Positions 61,693 through 64,000 of a DNA stretch of 64,000 bases are shown here, one piece after another (within the stretch, counting starts at the first letter, position 1; every line of letters starts with the position of its first letter). The translations under genes and the position numbers were made by a program. The notes below the pieces were generated by a model. It was not told where the DNA came from, searched no databases, and saw nothing but the letters and a program-made list of their open reading frames with translations. Source of the stretch: Gammaproteobacteria bacterium (GTDB lineage Bacteria > Pseudomonadota > Gammaproteobacteria > JAKDMP01); assembly GCA_027018875.1 (NCBI GenBank), contig JALUYA010000015.1, forward strand, positions 22,218-86,217. Direction: 5' to 3'.

Positions 61693-63276
61693 TCACGGCG
61701 CCAGCGGACGGTCGCGTTCCCGGTCCACGATGCAGTAAAACCCGAATGGTCGATCGCCTTCATTGCGCAACTGGTGGACTCGCCATGGCGCAATATAGGC
61801 AATATCGTCGGGATGGAGCGCGATGTGCTCCTCACCCATGAGTACCGTGCCGTGCCCACGCGCACCAATCAGCACATGCGTGTGTAGATGCTTTTCGCGG
61901 CTTGTGTAGCCGCCCGGTTCCAGCTCGAAGTAACGCAACTCGAAATGACACGACTCCCCCCGTTTGCCGATCAGTTCGACGCGACGCACGCCGCGAAAGG
62001 GTAATGCCTGCGTCGATTTGTAGCGTTGATTCTCGCGGGCGAACCACTGAAAGTCCGTCCCGGCCCGAAGCAAGGATTGGGCCGGACCGGTGACGCCGGT
62101 GCCGGGTAATTCGCAGGCCGAGGGCGGCGTCGTTTCGGGCGGTTCCTGCCGTGGCTCGAAATGCGCATTCATGGCCGAGAGCAGCGCGCGCGTGGCGACC
62201 GCAATTCCGCGCGTATCGCCGCGCAACGCCCCGCCGATCAACCATACCGCCTCGGTACCGTAACCCGCCGCCAGTTTCGGCACCTGCGAAACCTGTATCC
62301 CGCCCGCCGGTGCCGGCAGGCTCGCGACCAGGTTGCCCAGCGGTGCGGCAAGCGCCGTGGCAATTGCAGTGCAGGCAGCGGACGTTACTTCGAAACGCCC
62401 GCCGGGGGTGGGAAATACCGATACATCGGCGCCGGCCAGGCGAAACAGGGTTCCCAGCAATATCGCGGGCGCAATGCCTTCCCGCCTGCCCCGGGTGTAG
62501 GCGCCCGTCAGCGCGGGATGCGCCATGAACAGTAACTGGTAGGCTTCGGCCAGCGCCCGGGCACGATCCAGTCCGAGTACCAGCGGACACATCAGCACGC
62601 CGCGCAGACCGCGGCGACGCACGAACTCGGCGCGCCGGGCCAGTTCCTCGTCGGTGCCCGCCAGATGCGGCAGGTACAGGCACTGCCGCCCACTGACCGC
62701 ATTGGCGCGCTCGACGGCGTCGGCACACGCATCGACATGAACGCGAAATTCATCGAATCCGGCATGCACCAGGTTCTGATCGTCCTTGACGATATCTCCG
62801 CCGCCACGGGCAAAAGCTTCGACGACGCTTGCCAATTCGGACGTGGCCGCACCGCGCGGCTTGACGGCGGTCGCCAACAGGGGGCGCCCGTACACACCGG
62901 TCAGGCGGCGCACCCCCTCGATACCAAAGCGGGGACCCCTGAAATGCGTGAGCAGAGCATCCGGCAGTGTGAGCTTGAGCAGGCGCACCCCCCGATACAT
63001 CGAAATGTTGCCGTAGAGCAGGTTGAACAGTTGCCCCAACTGAGCACTGGCCAACGCCGCCGGATAGGCAATGCACGCACGCTGAGCGCCGGGCACTTCC
63101 GGGTCGGGCACGATGGCCTCGATGCGGCCCACGTTAGCCGCTGCCGGCGTACCGTCGATTTGCGCCGCCGGCAATTCCACCGTTTGCTCGTAAGCGATCG
63201 CATGCGCCAGCGCATCCGCCTCAGCGGCCTCGCCACTCAGCCGGTAGGTAACCCGAATGTCGGTTCCCGGTCTCAT
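61693..63276 (-). CDS. RuBisCO-like protein (form IV) fused to a C-terminal cupin domain
   Basis: 527 residues. Residues ~1-375 have the RuBisCO large-subunit architecture: VTYRLSGEA at the start, ATAVKPRGAATSEL (KP at 139-140, the conserved Lys of form IV), GGGDIVKDDQNL (K164 in the place of the carbamylated Lys), HPALTGAY, and PAPAGGIQVSQVP (the phosphate site). The loop-6 Lys is replaced (PTPGGRFE), and Glu204 of form I is Gln167, so it is not a CO2-fixing enzyme. Residues ~408-520 are a cupin with EKHLHTHVLIGARGHG (H463, H465, H467), DDIAYIAPWRVHQLRN (H501). In R. rubrum a RuBisCO-like isomerase and a separate cupin convert methylthioribulose 1-phosphate to methylthioxylulose 5-phosphate and then to deoxyxylulose 5-phosphate; a fusion suggests the same pair of steps. 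It starts 13 bases after an upstream ORF. Confidence 0.85.
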   Translation of the reverse strand: MRPGTDIRVTYRLSGEAAEADALAHAIAYEQTVELPAAQIDGTPAAANVGRIEAIVPDPEVPGAQRACIAYPAALASAQLGQLFNLLYGNISMYRGVRLLKLTLPDALLTHFRGPRFGIEGVRRLTGVYGRPLLATAVKPRGAATSELASVVEAFARGGGDIVKDDQNLVHAGFDEFRVHVDACADAVERANAVSGRQCLYLPHLAGTDEELARRAEFVRRRGLRGVLMCPLVLGLDRARALAEAYQLLFMAHPALTGAYTRGRREGIAPAILLGTLFRLAGADVSVFPTPGGRFEVTSAACTAIATALAAPLGNLVASLPAPAGGIQVSQVPKLAAGYGTEAVWLIGGALRGDTRGIAVATRALLSAMNAHFEPRQEPPETTPPSACELPGTGVTGPAQSLLRAGTDFQWFARENQRYKSTQALPFRGVRRVELIGKRGESCHFELRYFELEPGGYTSREKHLHTHVLIGARGHGTVLMGEEHIALHPDDIAYIAPWRVHQLRNEGDRPFGFYCIVDRERDRPLAP

Positions 63277-63289
63277 GCGCGGAGTACAA

Positions 63290-63760
63290 TCACCGGGATG
63301 AATTCTGGAGACACAGAAAATAGAGGTTCACGGATTCGTTGCCAAGATACCCGGTAGTGTTCATACCGTTAAACCCCGCTTGCAGCGGATACGCAATAGA
63401 ATCCCCGGAAAAAGGGCAGCCACCCATACGGCTGGTTGTGAAGAGAATAATAATCGGGCGGCTGGATTTTCGGGATATTTTCACACGCCCCGCCCGCCGC
63501 AGGGGATCATTGGAGTGGATATCGAAAAGTTCGGGCGGCGACTGCCACGCGGGCGGCGATCCGCTCGCCACCGGACGATACGGCACCAACGGCCCGGGCG
63601 CCCGCAACATCTTGTGTACCGCCGGCAATGCAAGACGCAGCGTAGCGTTTTTCCGCGGTTGGGTACGATCCTGCGACCCGCTGTTCGCCGCCCATGCATT
63701 TCCTCCACTGCTTAGCGCCAGCGCCGCCAGCAATAGGCCAAATCGCAGGTTCCTGGACAC
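63290..63760 (-). CDS. Possible secreted protein of unknown function upstream of the RuBisCO-like gene
   Basis: A GTG at 63760 with GGAG 6 bases upstream opens 156 codons that begin with a signal-peptide-like sequence (RNLRFGLLLAALALSSGGNAWA). The rest has no recognised domain and looks poorly conserved. The frame is also open to the right edge of the window (63761-64000), so a longer protein starting outside cannot be excluded. It ends 13 bases before the RuBisCO-like gene, so the two could be co-transcribed. Low confidence. Confidence 0.4.
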   Translation of the reverse strand: MSRNLRFGLLLAALALSSGGNAWAANSGSQDRTQPRKNATLRLALPAVHKMLRAPGPLVPYRPVASGSPPAWQSPPELFDIHSNDPLRRAGRVKISRKSSRPIIILFTTSRMGGCPFSGDSIAYPLQAGFNGMNTTGYLGNESVNLYFLCLQNSSR

Positions 63761-64000
63761 CGTGGTCTCCGAGCGATCACCTGTAGCAATTATAGGACTT
63801 TCGGCTCGGGTTGCGGCCATGGAAAGCAGTGGAAAGCGGGGGTAGACAAGAAGTATTTTCCAATCCATAAATAAGTCTGAAGCAGGGTAATAGAAGTAGG
63901 TCTGTCGGCCGGTTTTCAGAGTCCGTCCATGAATGGTTTTGAAGAGTGTCTGGCGGGCCTTTTGTAGCTGGTCCGCCGCCTGATTGTCGCTGATCTGGTA

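Noticed and set aside
61693..63276. Calling the gene a true RuBisCO
   Set aside because: The loop-6 Lys and a metal-ligand Glu are replaced, and a cupin domain is fused; no small subunit or phosphoribulokinase is nearby.

Overview
The window is about 64 kb of a moderately GC-rich bacterial chromosome. Gene content and order are those of a gammaproteobacterium: rpoE-rseA-rseB-lepA-lepB-DUF4845-rnc-era-recO-pdxJ-acpS, barA divergent from rlmD, scpA-scpB-rluB, yciO/bolA/ppiC and uppP. I cannot place the genus. A plasma-membrane-type proton ATPase, NAD-type formate dehydrogenase, RquA (rhodoquinone biosynthesis), acetate kinase and a phosphate acyltransferase suggest a metabolically flexible, possibly acid-exposed organism able to grow by anaerobic or fermentative energy metabolism.

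Layout. (1) 1-12.2 kb, plus strand: a central-carbon cluster with a P-type H+-ATPase (cut by the left edge), phosphohexomutase, an alpha/alpha-toroid protein, PEP synthase, an alpha/beta-hydrolase-like protein, GAPDH, a PTA/PTB-type acyltransferase, acetate kinase, enolase, and the first ~80 codons of a broken D-lactate dehydrogenase. (2) 12.2-16.5 kb, plus: an NAPE-PLD-like hydrolase, an unknown protein, a FadJ-type beta-oxidation enzyme and a YciA thioesterase. (3) 16.6-27.6 kb, minus: rquA directly downstream of two large formate dehydrogenase subunits, then a secreted hydrolase, a PlsC-type acyltransferase, chorismate mutase/prephenate dehydrogenase and gamma-glutamyltransferase. (4) 27.6-29.7 kb: an AT-richer accessory stretch with two unknown envelope proteins, one apparently frameshifted at a T7G7 tract. 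(5) 29.7-38.2 kb, minus: a GC-rich complex I-like operon nuoA-[NuoB/2xHMBD/NuoD chimera]-nuoH-J-K-L-M-N. (6) 38.7-43.4 kb, minus: methylthioinosine phosphorylase, a purine phosphoribosyltransferase, nagZ, an L,D-transpeptidase, a CYTH protein and a frameshifted rlmD. (7) 43.5-58.9 kb: barA plus the conserved housekeeping blocks. (8) 58.6-64 kb: bolA, ppiC, a PH-like protein, uppP, and a RuBisCO-like protein fused to a cupin.

The two strongest candidates for undescribed biology are these. First, the complex I-like operon keeps the entire proton-pumping membrane arm (A, H, J, K, L, M, N) with its key charged residues, but replaces the quinone module with one 579-residue chimera. That chimera has a NuoB-like segment without any cluster N2 cysteine, two almost identical heavy-metal-binding domains, and a divergent NuoD-like domain. 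NuoC, E, F, G and I are absent from the operon. Second, the RuBisCO-like protein carries a C-terminal cupin, as if the two consecutive steps of the methylthioadenosine-to-isoprenoid shunt known from Rhodospirillum rubrum were joined in one chain. A methylthioinosine phosphorylase that could feed this route lies 22 kb away.

Limits: everything is read by eye. Family assignments rest on remembered motifs, start codons are judged from ribosome-binding sites, and no database search was run.
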